Origin: JBPESP01 sp051710585
GTDB taxonomy: Bacteria; Pseudomonadota; Gammaproteobacteria; Enterobacterales; Enterobacteriaceae
DNA length: 64,000 bases
NCBI GenBank assembly: GCA_051710585.1
Contig: JBPESP010000003.1
Span: 62,001-126,000 of the forward strand
Reading direction: 5' to 3'
Numbering within the stretch: the first letter of the stretch is position 1; every line of letters starts with the position of its first letter. A program made the position numbers and the translations under genes. This document shows positions 1 through 10,692 of this stretch, one piece after another. The notes beneath the pieces are model-generated. The model saw nothing but the letters and a program-made list of their open reading frames with translations, made no database searches and had not been told where the DNA came from.

Positions 1-3000
1 TTCAATTCCCTCTCTGATGCAGCGCATTTGATAAACTAAACATTTTTAGCCCCCTATTAGTACTCTGTTAAGAGGCAGCGATTAGCTCTTTATAGCTTTA
101 AAAGCACAGGAAAACATCCCTACCAGACCTCCGCTCAGACGTTTAATATAATGCCGCGCCTGCGGGTTATCAAAGATACTAGTAATATACTTAAATGCAC
201 AGCAATAAAAATTCAGTGATATCTGTATTCAATATCTTAATTAGTCTCGCCGGCACACTTATCGGAGTAGACAAACAACTACTTTCTAGGCTGCTGTATA
301 GCAGCACATCATATATCTACTACCATGATAGCATTTTCTGCTAGTGAGCATTTCCAGCTCACTAAATATCGAGTGCGTCTATAGAATAAAGTACTTTTTT
401 GTTTTCGGGGACTTGGCGCCTGCTACCTAGCAGGCATTTACTGGTAGCTGCATTTAACCCTTCTCCTAGTAAACCTGATACATTTTAAGCACTGAATTGG
501 TGACCCGTATCTTGACCCTTCGATTGAGTCCCACTATATCTACCATGTGATTGATCTTATAGTAAGTCAGAAGGGCTGTCATGGTGGGTTGGTCTCATGT
601 TATTAGCCTACTAGCCCACTTGAAATACGCAGTAATCTTTCAGCACCATAGCACCATAGCACGTCTGTAACATAATTCACAATTAGAACAGGGCGTAGAA
701 TCAAGTCATACCCTCGACCCCCTACTATTTTGGCTATCCAAATATAGAGACTCACCCATTTCTGAAAGCTACTTATACTACTTTTTTAGTGCAGCTTTTT
801 TTGGCATTGTGCGGCACGGTATCCTGTATCTTGCTAAAGGGGTCTCTGGAAATGTGGCGATCTTTGATTCCTCAACCATAAAGGGCGCCACCATAATGAA
901 GGTTCATGCTAAACTGCTGTAATTTAAACACGTCCTGTGCATAATAATACGTACGCTAGCAATCTACTTCTAGCGATATTTGACATTCTGCACCTTTTAC
1001 TAGAATAGGTGCTGGACATTGGCGAATGATTGCCAGCTCATAAGGTGGCTGATGGTAATGATGCTCTTAGGCAAACTTCATCAGGTTACGGAGTTTGTGC
1101 TATCAAGAATGTATAGTGCCGCTATTTGATGATTTTACAAGCTTATTATGAATAAAAAGTCAACCTGTTACTTAACAGCTTATACTACCTGAACGCTGAT
1201 GGATTAATTCAGATGAATTTTGGTCTCTTTAATTTAAAGAGATAGTAAACCATTACCCCCCCGCAATGTGCCATTAAATCCAGATAAACCGATTAACTCA
1301 TGCTCTATAACAAATATAATTATAATATATTTATAATATAACGATTCAGCTAAATACTGGCCAGATAGTTCCACATTGAGTGCATTAGCTTTAATATATT
1401 TACCTTTGGTAAAAGGGTGAGAATACAGGGCATTTTGATGTGCTAGACGCCACCCTTACGCCGTGAGAAAAATATTACATAGTAATTCCATTTTATGCAG
1501 GCAGGCCCGCTATCATCTAGTAGCAGTCACGATAATTCACTTCATTTTTTTATTTATTATTATTTTACCCTTAAGTGTTAATCGTGCGGGTAAGTGATTA
1601 ATATTACCAATACAGAAATAATCTATAAAATTTAAGATAAGTAAAGAAAAAATATTTTTTAATCGTTCCTATTACATGAGAGATATTTATCTTTTATAAA
1701 ATAAAATTAATAAGTAATAGATAAAATAAAATAGAAGAAAATAACTAATTTGCTTTTTCTATTAATGAAGAAATAAAATTTTAGTTCACGTCTTAAACAA
1801 CTTATAAGCATATAATAGGTGCTAGAGCTCCATTATAACTGAATGGAACGATCCTTCTTAATATTATAAAACTATTTAACTAGAGATATAAAAGCATCTT
1901 TTACAGTAATCCGTACTATTGCATGTGTAATAAATACATTAACCTATACTTAGTTGTATTTAATTCACATAAACTTAAAAAAGAAGTTCTCTCAACTAAT
2001 GAGATTTTTGGCGATTAACGAGAAAAGGCTCATGGAGGATCTCCTTTAAATCTGCCTGGTATGTCATTATATGATTCATTGAATAAAAAGTATTTATAGA
2101 CATTAATAACGTCTGTTTTTTTTGCAAAAAAAGTAAAGAGTATATTGATTTATCACAATATAGAGATAACTAGATAGCCTGTTACTCTAAACTTATCCAT
2201 AACATTAATGGCACCATGGCGATAAAAAGAGGCAGCGGAAAAGAAAATAGCGGTTGTAAGAACGATTTCACATTCTAACAGATAGGCTTTATCGCTATAA
2301 AGCTGAGTGTAGCTAGCAGCAAATTTGTATAAAATTGTCACGATATAGGTATAGCCATTACCACTAAGCGGCGTCCGGGCAACGTACCAGTTAGATATGA
2401 TGCACTGGAGATTGATTAACAACAAACATCCAAGTTATGATATTACGAAATCTGTCTGAAAAATGGATGTGGCATTTAAGCAGGGATTTCTAGCGTGTCT
2501 TTTTAATACATCCACATCGCTCTATACAAGCGTGGCGTGATTCTGCAAGAGAAGCGGTTATTAACTGGTCATCATAAACCCTATCGTGCGACAGTAATAA
2601 TAATGCCGGTTCGGGCTATAATCATTCTAGATGGTTCACCATCAAATCATAGATATAGCAATAAATTTCCCTCTGAGCATCAATCATAATTCTGACGCAG
2701 GCCATTTGGTACGCCAATACAACGGAATGACGCTCGCGATTAGATATTAATAAAACATGGGCATCTCTAGAACCTGCTTTCGCTATAAAATTATGTTACT
2801 TCAGGTTTTTCAGCCTGAACCTGAAATAGATGAAAAATAAACATATTAAATGCATAAGGTATTGTAATGATAAAGTTAAACCTGGAATTCCCTTTACACG
2901 TATTATGAATATCCCACAAGGAGTACGAATTATAACCATCGATGGTCTTGCCACTTTAACCAGTTTTTACACATCTCTAGACTAGAATTTGTTTTCAGAG

Positions 3001-3806
3001 AAAAAAGCTACCATTGGATATTTTATTTAAAATATAAATCCTATTATCGTTAGTATAATCAGCCGTATTTGGCACTTTCCCAACCTTAATTACCACTAGC
3101 ACTCTCGATTGAGAAATACTGAAATTTTCACGCCGGGATTCTATATAGCGAAATATTTGCAGATTTTATTAATGAAAGCGCAGAAGTACATATAGTGTCA
3201 CTTTATCGCCCAATGCTGTAAAGGTTGATGCCATTTTCCAACAAAGCAGAGGCGTTTTTCCCGGCATGCTATCCGCCACCATCACCATCATGAGGAGTAC
3301 TGTAATTTTAATATTACACTTAGTCATAGTCCCACTCTTTCACCGCAATAATCTTCCATTAAATGGAAGAAGGAACTCTAAAATTACGCAACTTTTAAAA
3401 AGAATAATTATTTATGTAAAATTAACCGTTTGCTTTATTAAGGGCTTATATCACTCGCTCGAGCAGCGAATAATAAAGCCTTACTAGCATTATAAAAAAA
3501 GTACTGTAAAAACACTATTTTACACTGAAGACGTCCGGCCTAACCGGGTCAATTCAGCCTTTGAGAAGGTCTGGTGGAAAAAGCAACCCCAGAGCGGTTC
3601 TGATTTTTTTTCAGCCGTGCCATGGTATTTATCTTATTTGTTGCGGATCGTTGAAGATGTAAGTTAACCTTTTCTTCTTAACATTAATGATAAACTTTTA
3701 TTTTTTATTTAAGGTTTGATTAATTATAATGATAGAATTACCTACGCGTGACCATAACATGCATTTAAAAGAAAGCAACTCAACTAAAATAAGTGGAGAG
3801 ATTAAT
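1..3806. other. Gene desert upstream of sodA
   Basis: No intact gene is visible in this 3.8-kb stretch. It is AT-rich, with stops in all frames. The only open frames are short (about 90 codons on the minus strand at 2153-2425 and 73 on the plus strand at 3266-3487) and match nothing I recognise. A short tandem repeat of the octamer GCACCATA lies at about 642-663. The part from about 1090 to 2035 resembles the region 56455-57110. By analogy with the rest of the window it probably holds heavily decayed genes. Confidence 0.6.
1090..2035 (+). repeat. Dispersed AT-rich repeat, copy 1
   Basis: By eye this stretch aligns, with indels, to 56455-57110 in the same orientation. Shared landmarks in order are a block like TATAGTGCCGCTATTTGA, a block around GTTAATCGTGCGGGTAA (GTTAATCATGGAGGTAA in the other copy), the motif ATGAGAGATATTT, the run CCTTCTTAATATT followed by CTATTTAA, and ATCTTTTACAGTA. 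Neither copy has a readable protein. It is either an old duplication or two remnants of one mobile element, and I cannot name the family. Confidence 0.5.
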
Positions 3807-4424
3807 ATGAGTTTTAAACTACCTTCCCTACCTTATTACTATGACGCCATGGAACCGCATTTCGATAAAGAAACGATGGAAATTCATCACACAAAACACC
3901 ATCAGACCTATGTTAATAATGCTAATAATGCCTTGGCAAGCCTACCGGAATTCGCCAATCTACCCGTCGAGGATCTGATCCAAAAATTGGATGAACTTCC
4001 GGCGGAAAAAAAGACCGTGCTACGTAACAATGCTGGCGGTCATGCCAATCACAGCCTGTTCTGGAAAGGTTTGAAACAAGGTACTACTCTACAAGATGAA
4101 TTGAAAACTGCTATTAAACGTAATTTCGGCAGCGTTGATGCGTTTAAAGAAATCTTTGAGAAGGCCGCTGTTACCTGCTTCGGTTCTGGTTGGGTCTGGC
4201 TTGTAAAAAAAGAAAGCAAACTAGACGTTGTATCCACTGCCAACCAAGACAACCCGCTGATGGGCGAAGAGATTTCCAGAACTTCCGGCTACCCGATTAT
4301 TGGGTTAGACGTTTGGGAGCACGCTTACTACCTGAAATACAAGAACTGCCGCCTAGATTACATTAAGTCATTCTGGAACGTATTAAACTGGGATGAAGCA
4401 GCCAAACGTTTTAGCCACGCTTGA
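3807..4424 (+). CDS. sodA: Manganese superoxide dismutase
   Basis: SodA converts superoxide to oxygen and hydrogen peroxide in the cytoplasm using manganese. The protein is 205 residues, the normal length, and matches enteric SodA end to end. The four metal ligands are present: His27, His82, Asp168 and His172, the last two within DVWEHAYY. The frame is open for 26 codons further upstream, but I start at 3807: the family begins MSxxLPSLPY, and a GGAGAG ribosome-binding site lies just upstream at 3795-3800. Small departures include Cys124 in VTCFGSGW and NCRLDY where enterics usually have NRRPDY. The gene stands alone, with desert upstream and the dead mannitol operon downstream. No terminator or Fur/SoxS site was recognised. 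Confidence 0.96.
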   Translation: MSFKLPSLPYYYDAMEPHFDKETMEIHHTKHHQTYVNNANNALASLPEFANLPVEDLIQKLDELPAEKKTVLRNNAGGHANHSLFWKGLKQGTTLQDELKTAIKRNFGSVDAFKEIFEKAAVTCFGSGWVWLVKKESKLDVVSTANQDNPLMGEEISRTSGYPIIGLDVWEHAYYLKYKNCRLDYIKSFWNVLNWDEAAKRFSHA

Positions 4425-4974
4425 TTCAGTGCCGCTGGCGGGGGGCGTACCGACACTAGCTAGTCCCCGTTATTCCTAACCCCCAGTAAGTTAATGTGCA
4501 GTCAGAGCTATTCTAGGCAATTAGGTAAAGTTTGTAGCTAAACTTCTCTCACGGAGAAGGAGATTTTAAGTAAGGGATACCACTATATCCTTAGGTATCT
4601 TCACAACCGCAGAGCGAAAGCGACGGAGAGTGGAATCGGCTTGGCGGCTATTTCAGGAAAAATCGATCAGGGAACGTTTTTTTGAATGCTAATTTGTACA
4701 AGATATTCGGCGGTAGAGAGAAACATACTTAAGTTGCAACATTTCGTTGCAACTTAAGTAGTGATTCATGTGCTAGCAAGCGCAAGGTTTACAGCGATAG
4801 CAGAAATATACTGCCACAATACAACTCACCAAACAACCCTAAAATTTCATTGTTAGTAAAGTGATGATCCGCTGTATTTTTCTTCAATTATACATGCAAT
4901 GCTATAAGGAATTCAGCGCCTTCATCTGAGGAACCAGTTAGGAAGAATCATATCTGCCCCATTTCCGTCGGTTA
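4425..4974. other. Spacer between sodA and dead mtlD
   Basis: No gene is recognised. By ancestral order a remnant of mtlR (mannitol regulator) could lie here, but I could not see its protein. The stretch contains the perfect hairpin at 4726-4760. Confidence 0.5.
4726..4760. repeat. Perfect hairpin, 15-bp arms
   Basis: Arm 4726-4740 (TACTTAAGTTGCAAC) is the exact reverse complement of 4746-4760, with the 5-nt loop ATTTC. There is no T-tract on either side, so it does not look like an ordinary intrinsic terminator. It belongs to the unusual set of long hairpins in this window. Confidence 0.9.
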
Positions 4975-6090
4975 CCACATGGCATTATAGGCATTCACTA
5001 CCTGCACACCAACTTCACTGTCTTCTTGCAGATAGGAAACGTTTGGAATCATCTGCCTCTGAAATCACCAAACCAATAATCATGCTGCCTACTTTTCATT
5101 TGCAAGCTCTGTCGCTGTAATATACAGTGTAATTAAGATTACACTGGCACTGGATTAGGTGCCTAAGACCATATTACAACGTACCGTGTAAAGGCCTATT
5201 ATTAGCTGATTGCCGTCGCTCAGTTTGAGTAAAAGCTGGTGAATTTTGTTGATATGGGCGGCAATGCCTTTACACATCAAAAAATATAACGATTGATAAG
5301 CATTGCTTTACTTTCCTTCATTACACCTTTTACTGTTCAATGGATAAGCGAATCTAAAAAATAGCATCGAGTATTATCTTATGGCCAGCGAGCTGTTTTA
5401 AGATAAAAGCGGTAATAGTGTAATTTATATTCAATGTAACCAGTTTATGCTCCATAAAAAACCATCAAATTATTAATCAGTTTCCTACCTGGTGAGGGCA
5501 AACGAAACACCTTTAAATTAAGTTCTACCTACAATACATTTCCTAGAACTCTCGACCCTCACTTCCAGCGGCTCATCGTTCCCTGCCTTAACCAAGAGAA
5601 AGATATAGACCACGGCAGAATTGATAAAGCTAACATACTGCTTAACCAAGATATGATAGTTACGGCTAAAGTGCATTAAAAACATCCTACTTAGCTGGCT
5701 GAAGTCTAGCACTCTGTGTTTTCACAGGCGATAATGTTCAGCAGTTGTGTGCTATCGTCGTCATCTCTCTTAATAAAACCACGAGAAATGACGGGCAAAA
5801 TACGTTCAAGAATTTGTAAACTAAGAAGCCTAGTCACCAAATCTACGGTAGCGATAAACGCAAAGATATTATAGATTCCACTGTACAGCACACCGACCAT
5901 CATGCGTGAACGGATCTCTACCTACGCCTGTTTTTACCACTACCTATATCTACTATTAGTGGCACTAATTCAACGCATCGAGACCCGCTAATTCATCTTG
6001 ACAAAACCCAGCTTAACGACACCAGCATCAAGCAATAATGTACTATACTAATAAAATAGCACCTTATATTCTATTCCCTGCTCTTAAATT
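4975..6090 (-). pseudogene. mtlD: Mannitol-1-phosphate dehydrogenase, decayed
   Basis: Pieces of MtlD can be read in order on the minus strand across nearly its whole length but in changing frames. Near the start is LLLDAGVVKLGFVKMN. At about 5706-5880 is VDLVTRLLSLQILERILP followed by LLNIIACENT (MtlD has PLNIIACENM). At 5518-5712 is FINSAVV then NDEPLEVRVES. Next come the equivalents of TLNTGHAITAYLGKLAGHQ and LSAGDRLIKPLL, and SEVxxxVVNAYNAM at the end. MtlD oxidises mannitol-1-phosphate to fructose-6-phosphate. With mtlA also dead, mannitol use is lost. Confidence 0.85.
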
Positions 6091-6169
6091 TAATGTGTTC
6101 ATGACATTAACTTAACCTTTAATTATTTTAGAAATAAAAAATATAAGAAAAATTAGGCATGGTAACCCT

Positions 6170-8010
6170 TTTTTTTGCGTCACTGATCCACTTGCATGCT
6201 ATATATCAAGATGCTTTCTTGCCGCTCACCAACTCTGGGTACTTGCAGCACCACATACCACGCGTGGTGTGTCTTAAGCATGTGATACCAACTTATCGTT
6301 CAACGCGTTGGTGAAATTAGTAATGACTTGAATACCCTAATTATTATAGGCAACGATCCTGATTACTAATTTAGTAATATCTTTTCCTTATCGTAAAAAG
6401 TGGACACTCTCAAAGTACAGGCTTAGAATACGATGCCGATATCCAAAAGGTGGTCCTTTGCCTCGATAATGCTATCATCATGGGTAAAGAGATGGACTAA
6501 CTCAGATAAAAATTGAGGTCAGTTTTTTTCAAGATACAACATCACCTGAACGTATTCGGGCGGACATACCACCCTTATCACGAAGTGATACGCTAGCGAA
6601 TTGTATAGCCCCTGTCTTTGCAGTCTGCACGTTAACCGAAAAAATGTTATAAAAATGAGATAAATAGGTTTTATTTAAGATATTTAAAACTATTTTCAAT
6701 AGTTTATTATTATTCTGTGCTGATTACCAAACGTTTTTTTTTGTATTATCTACTACTATATGAAAAGTTCAATATCTGTATAATTGACTTTTAAAAAAAG
6801 TTATTCAGCGAATTATGTTACGCCTACAGTGCAATGACACATTTTTTGTTCTGTCAGATCGCGACGGGTTTCACCAGATCGGCATCATCTGATAACTTAT
6901 TGATAGTATCATTGATAGCGCTAATGTTCTTCAGAATGGCCTTATTCACCTTTTTTACGCTAAGCGTCAGTGCCCATACCAACTACAAAAGGCCGCAATA
7001 ATTTTATGTACTGAACTTGAATAACATGAAGCACCTGTATTAATGGAAGCGTCGACGCCTTTAAACTAAGTTTTCATATTCTAGTGACTCTGAGGTCTCG
7101 TCTAAGTTATCTTCATCAGCAGTAGGGCATGAGCTCTTTAGTAAAATCGATGAAATGATAAATAAAATGGTAAAATGCCAATAATAGCGGCAGGATAGAA
7201 CAAAGGGAAACCGACGAAACTAGACTGGGATCCCAATAAATTCAATATGAATACATACGCCATTCATATCCATCGAAGATAACCGCAATAAACAAAACGC
7301 GACTTTTATCAATACATATAAAAATACTGCCAAGCGATTTCTTGGCATTATCTCTGTCAAATATGATACACGTCATCAAAATACTCATATCGACCAGAAG
7401 TTGCTTTAAATAAGGAAAAATATTGAGTTAGCAGTCTCGGTAGACTTACTAAAATACTAGATGGCAAGAAGACGCCATGATTGGTGGCATTATTCAGGAA
7501 TAGAATTTTTGCCGGCTTGATAAAAAATGAACCCCAGCTCTCACCTCTTTTTAACAATATTTTTACCAGTGGAGTGTAATAGTCATGAAGTAGAGGTAAA
7601 TATAATATGGCTAGAAACACACTGATAATATCGGCTAAAAAATTATTGAGCAGCATATCTAAACTGCTTTTTATTTTACCTTCCACAGCGAAAGCGAAGA
7701 TGTTTGAATCTTTTAATCCCCCTTGCCGCTGAGGGGAGAGGCTTATTAAGCCGAGGAACATCAACATATCAACATTACTGATAATCCCATAATGATGATA
7801 GCGCAGATTCGCGCTGGCGCTTTCGCTACCCGCCATCTACTTGGCGGTATAGCCCTAATTATGGGGTATAAGTGATGAATGATAATTGAGCCGAGAAATT
7901 TAGCCAGTGGCGCATTGAGGTATCCAGTCAGTAGGAATAAACAACTTGGTGATAATAACCACAAGCAATAAAGGCAGTAATATTTAAAGCCTTACTATAA
8001 AAATTATCAT
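6170..8010 (-). pseudogene. mtlA: Mannitol PTS permease EIICBA, decayed
   Basis: About the full 1.9 kb of mtlA is still present, broken by stops and frameshifts. Readable pieces on the minus strand, in order, are: the EIIC segment LLTGYLNAPLAKFLGSIII; the segment with MLLNNF and PAKILFLNNATNHGVF (family: PAKILFLNNAINHGIF) at about 7400-7700; the EIIB segment INKLSDDADLV with TRRDLTE near 6850-6930; and the EIIA segment ITKLVIRIVAYNN then GIQVITNFTNALND near 6290-6370. MtlA imports and phosphorylates mannitol. It sits directly downstream of glyS, as in several enterics, and is followed by dead mtlD. Confidence 0.87.
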
Positions 8011-8607
8011 GGATCAGCAACTATATGGCACTTTTTATTAAAAGAAAGACCTGCAAGAAGGAAGGGGTAGGGCTAAAAAATTAATGAAAATATCTAACAT
8101 ACATAGTTAGCACCTCTAAAAAGAGCCCCCAAAGGCAAAGCTTACGCCGCTATATTGGATAGATTAGACTGCGCTGGCGCCAGGATACGATACGCCATGA
8201 AGACCTGCAAAAATATTGATTAAATAAAAAAAGATAGATTACCACCGCCAGCGTAGAAAACTTTAGGCTACATAGAGCAACTTATCTTATCATCCCACTA
8301 TTAAAGTTTTGGCTAAGATATATCCCGTTTGCATAGCGAAAAATTACTTATATACACCAGCTATTCTGTCAATAAAGAAACAACGTCAATGATCGATGTG
8401 GCTTTCTAGATTAATCCGCTCACTAAGCTATCATAAGCCTAAACGTACACTTTCTGTAGATCTTTAGGCTGTTTTGCTACAGTATGGCAGTGTCCGCCTA
8501 TTTCCTGGTACGTGCCAAATTAAGTGACAGAATATTAAGGAACGTGTCTTCCATCAATGCAGTGACAGGTCCCATCAATAGCGACATATCTGAAGATAAA
8601 GCGCGGT
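8011..8607. other. Spacer between dead mtlA and glyS
   Basis: This 0.6-kb stretch probably includes the decayed mtlA start and control region. I see no intact feature and no clear terminator for glyS. Confidence 0.5.
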
Positions 8608-10683
8608 CTACTGCAGCAGCGAAATATCCGCGACCTGCAAAAATAGATTTCGCAGCTGCGCCAGCAGCGTCAGACGGTTAATACGCACTTGAGGGTCATC
8701 CGCCATCACTATAACGCTATCAAAGAACACATCCACTGGCTTACGTAGCGTCGCTAACTCTACCAGAGCGTCCTGATAGCGGCCCGCCTCAAATAACGGT
8801 TGTAGTTTTTTGCGTAATACCACTAAATGGGTCGCCAGCATGATTTCTGCTGGATCCTTTAACAGCGAGAACTGCAAGTCATCCTGGACTGGATGATCGT
8901 CAGATTTAGCCAGTATGTTTGATACTCGCTTATTGGCTGCCGCTAGCGCTGCGGCTTCCTCTAGAGTGCGGAAATAGCTCACCGCGCGTACCCGCGTATC
9001 AAAATCTACCGGGCGAATAGGACGTCGTGCTAGAACTGCCTGAATTGTATCTACACTATGTTGCTGCGCCTGATACCACGCGCGAAAACGACCGAACATA
9101 AAATCAATAATATCATTCACTGCAGTGTCATTTGTTAGCCTCTTACCGTAGAGGCGTACCGCCTCTTCTGTCAGCGTCTGCAAGTCAAGAAGTAGCAGCT
9201 TTTTTTCCACGATAATGCGCAGCACACCGCGCGCAGCACGGCGTAAGGCAAAAGGATCTTTATCTCCTTTAGGATACTGGCTAATCCCAAAAATACCAGC
9301 TAGCGTATCCATCTTATCAGCAATGGCGACCGCACAAGACACTAGCGTCGTGGGGAGCCCGTCACTGGAAAATCGCGGTTTATACTGCTCTTTTTGCGCT
9401 AGTGCTACTACTTCTGGCTCGCCGTCTTGGCGGGCGTAATGCATACCCATCACGCCTTGAATATCGGTAAATTCAAACACCATATTGGTCATTAAGTCAC
9501 ACTTAGATAATAAGCCGGCTCTAGCAGCCTGGATCGCGTCCGCACCAATCCGTCTGGCGATCCAGGCTGCTAGAGCTTCGATCCGATTACTTTTATCGCG
9601 TAGGGTACCAAGTTGTTTTTGAAACAGCACCGTATCTAGTCTCGGTAAACGATCTTCTAGCCGTTGTTTACGGTCATTATTAAAGAAAAACTCTGCATCA
9701 GCCAGACGTAGACGCAGGACTTTTTCATTACCAGTAATAATCTGCCATGGATCCTTCGACTCGATATTCGCCACGAAAATAAATTGCGGTAGCAATTTAC
9801 CCGCAACGTTGTAAACTGGAAAATATTTTTGACTACCTTTCATGGTGTAAACTATTGCCTCTGCCGGAACCACCAAAAACTTCTCTTCAAAGCGGGCGCT
9901 GAGCACCACCGGCCATTCCACTAGAGAGGTAACCTCTTCCAGAAGGGTTTCACTCAGATCGGCGAAGCCACCTAACTGTTTAGCCGCTGCCTCCACATTG
10001 TCACGAATAGTCTCTTTGCGCTGCGAATAATCCGCCATCACCCGACCGCGTTCCAGCAGAACCTGCGGATACTGATTCGCGTGCTTCAGGATAATTTCTC
10101 GTTCTCCCATAAAACGGTGACCATGCACGATACGATCAGCATCAATGCCGAGCACATTACATGCAATAATACTCTCGTCCAATAGCAGCGTAACGGTATG
10201 TACCGGCCGGATAAACTGGGTTTCATTATTGCCCCAGCGCATCATTTTTGTGATCGGCAGCTTGCTCAGTGCACGCCTGACCATACTGCACAGCAACTCT
10301 TGCACTAGACGTCCCTTCACGCGAGTGCGATAGACCAGCCATTCCCCTTTATCGGTCGTGAAACGTTCGGCCTCGCTGATTGTAATACCGCAGCTACGCG
10401 CCCAGCCTTCGGCTGCTTTGCTAGGGTTGCCATCGACATTAAACGCCTTTGCAATACTAGGACCGCGTTTCTCAACCTCTCTATCGGCCTGTGCACCAGA
10501 AAGCGCGCTAACTTTGACCGCCAGCCGGCGAGGAGCGGCAAACCAACTGATTTCGCCATGGCAAATATTGGCCATATCGAGTTCGTCTGTAATGTGTATA
10601 GAAAAGGCCTCAGCTAACGTGCGTAACTCCTTTGGCGGCAGTTCTTCCGTGCCAATTTCCACTAAAAAAGTGTGCTGCATCAT
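8608..10683 (-). CDS. glyS: Glycine-tRNA ligase beta subunit
   Basis: This is the beta subunit of the bacterial alpha2-beta2 glycyl-tRNA synthetase, which charges tRNA-Gly; the beta chain carries tRNA recognition. It is 691 residues, against 689 in E. coli, and collinear throughout, from FLVEIGTEELPPK at the N terminus through WFAAPRRLA, KGSQKYFPVY and SKCDLMTNMVFEFT to RINRLTLLAQLRNLFL near the end. Two ATGs are adjacent (10683 and 10680); either could start the protein. It follows glyQ by 9 nt in one operon. An unusual feature is a 20-bp perfect inverted repeat (9518-9537 with 9557-9576) inside the gene, where the protein reads ADAIQAARAG instead of the E. coli-type ADVNHATRAG. CTAG is remarkably frequent. 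Confidence 0.97.
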   Translation of the reverse strand: MMQHTFLVEIGTEELPPKELRTLAEAFSIHITDELDMANICHGEISWFAAPRRLAVKVSALSGAQADREVEKRGPSIAKAFNVDGNPSKAAEGWARSCGITISEAERFTTDKGEWLVYRTRVKGRLVQELLCSMVRRALSKLPITKMMRWGNNETQFIRPVHTVTLLLDESIIACNVLGIDADRIVHGHRFMGEREIILKHANQYPQVLLERGRVMADYSQRKETIRDNVEAAAKQLGGFADLSETLLEEVTSLVEWPVVLSARFEEKFLVVPAEAIVYTMKGSQKYFPVYNVAGKLLPQFIFVANIESKDPWQIITGNEKVLRLRLADAEFFFNNDRKQRLEDRLPRLDTVLFQKQLGTLRDKSNRIEALAAWIARRIGADAIQAARAGLLSKCDLMTNMVFEFTDIQGVMGMHYARQDGEPEVVALAQKEQYKPRFSSDGLPTTLVSCAVAIADKMDTLAGIFGISQYPKGDKDPFALRRAARGVLRIIVEKKLLLLDLQTLTEEAVRLYGKRLTNDTAVNDIIDFMFGRFRAWYQAQQHSVDTIQAVLARRPIRPVDFDTRVRAVSYFRTLEEAAALAAANKRVSNILAKSDDHPVQDDLQFSLLKDPAEIMLATHLVVLRKKLQPLFEAGRYQDALVELATLRKPVDVFFDSVIVMADDPQVRINRLTLLAQLRNLFLQVADISLLQ
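9518..9576. repeat. 20-bp perfect inverted repeat inside glyS
   Basis: Bases 9518-9537 (GCTCTAGCAGCCTGGATCGC) are the exact reverse complement of 9557-9576, with a 19-nt spacer. Both arms are translated in glyS: one encodes part of ALAAWIA, the other part of DAIQAARAG. It resembles the hairpins in the dead DNA but lies in a gene that must stay functional. Confidence 0.92.
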
Positions 10684-10692
10684 GGCTGGCTC

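Noticed and set aside
3266..3487. A 73-codon plus-strand gene upstream of sodA
   Set aside because: No ribosome-binding site, no family match and composition like the surrounding desert.
5518..5903. Two small minus-strand genes of about 65 codons
   Set aside because: Both are consecutive, frame-shifted parts of the dead mtlD.
7357..7836. A 159-codon minus-strand frame as a small membrane protein gene
   Set aside because: Its residues align to an internal part of MtlA with mismatches and a frameshift, and further MtlA pieces lie on both sides, so it is part of a pseudogene.
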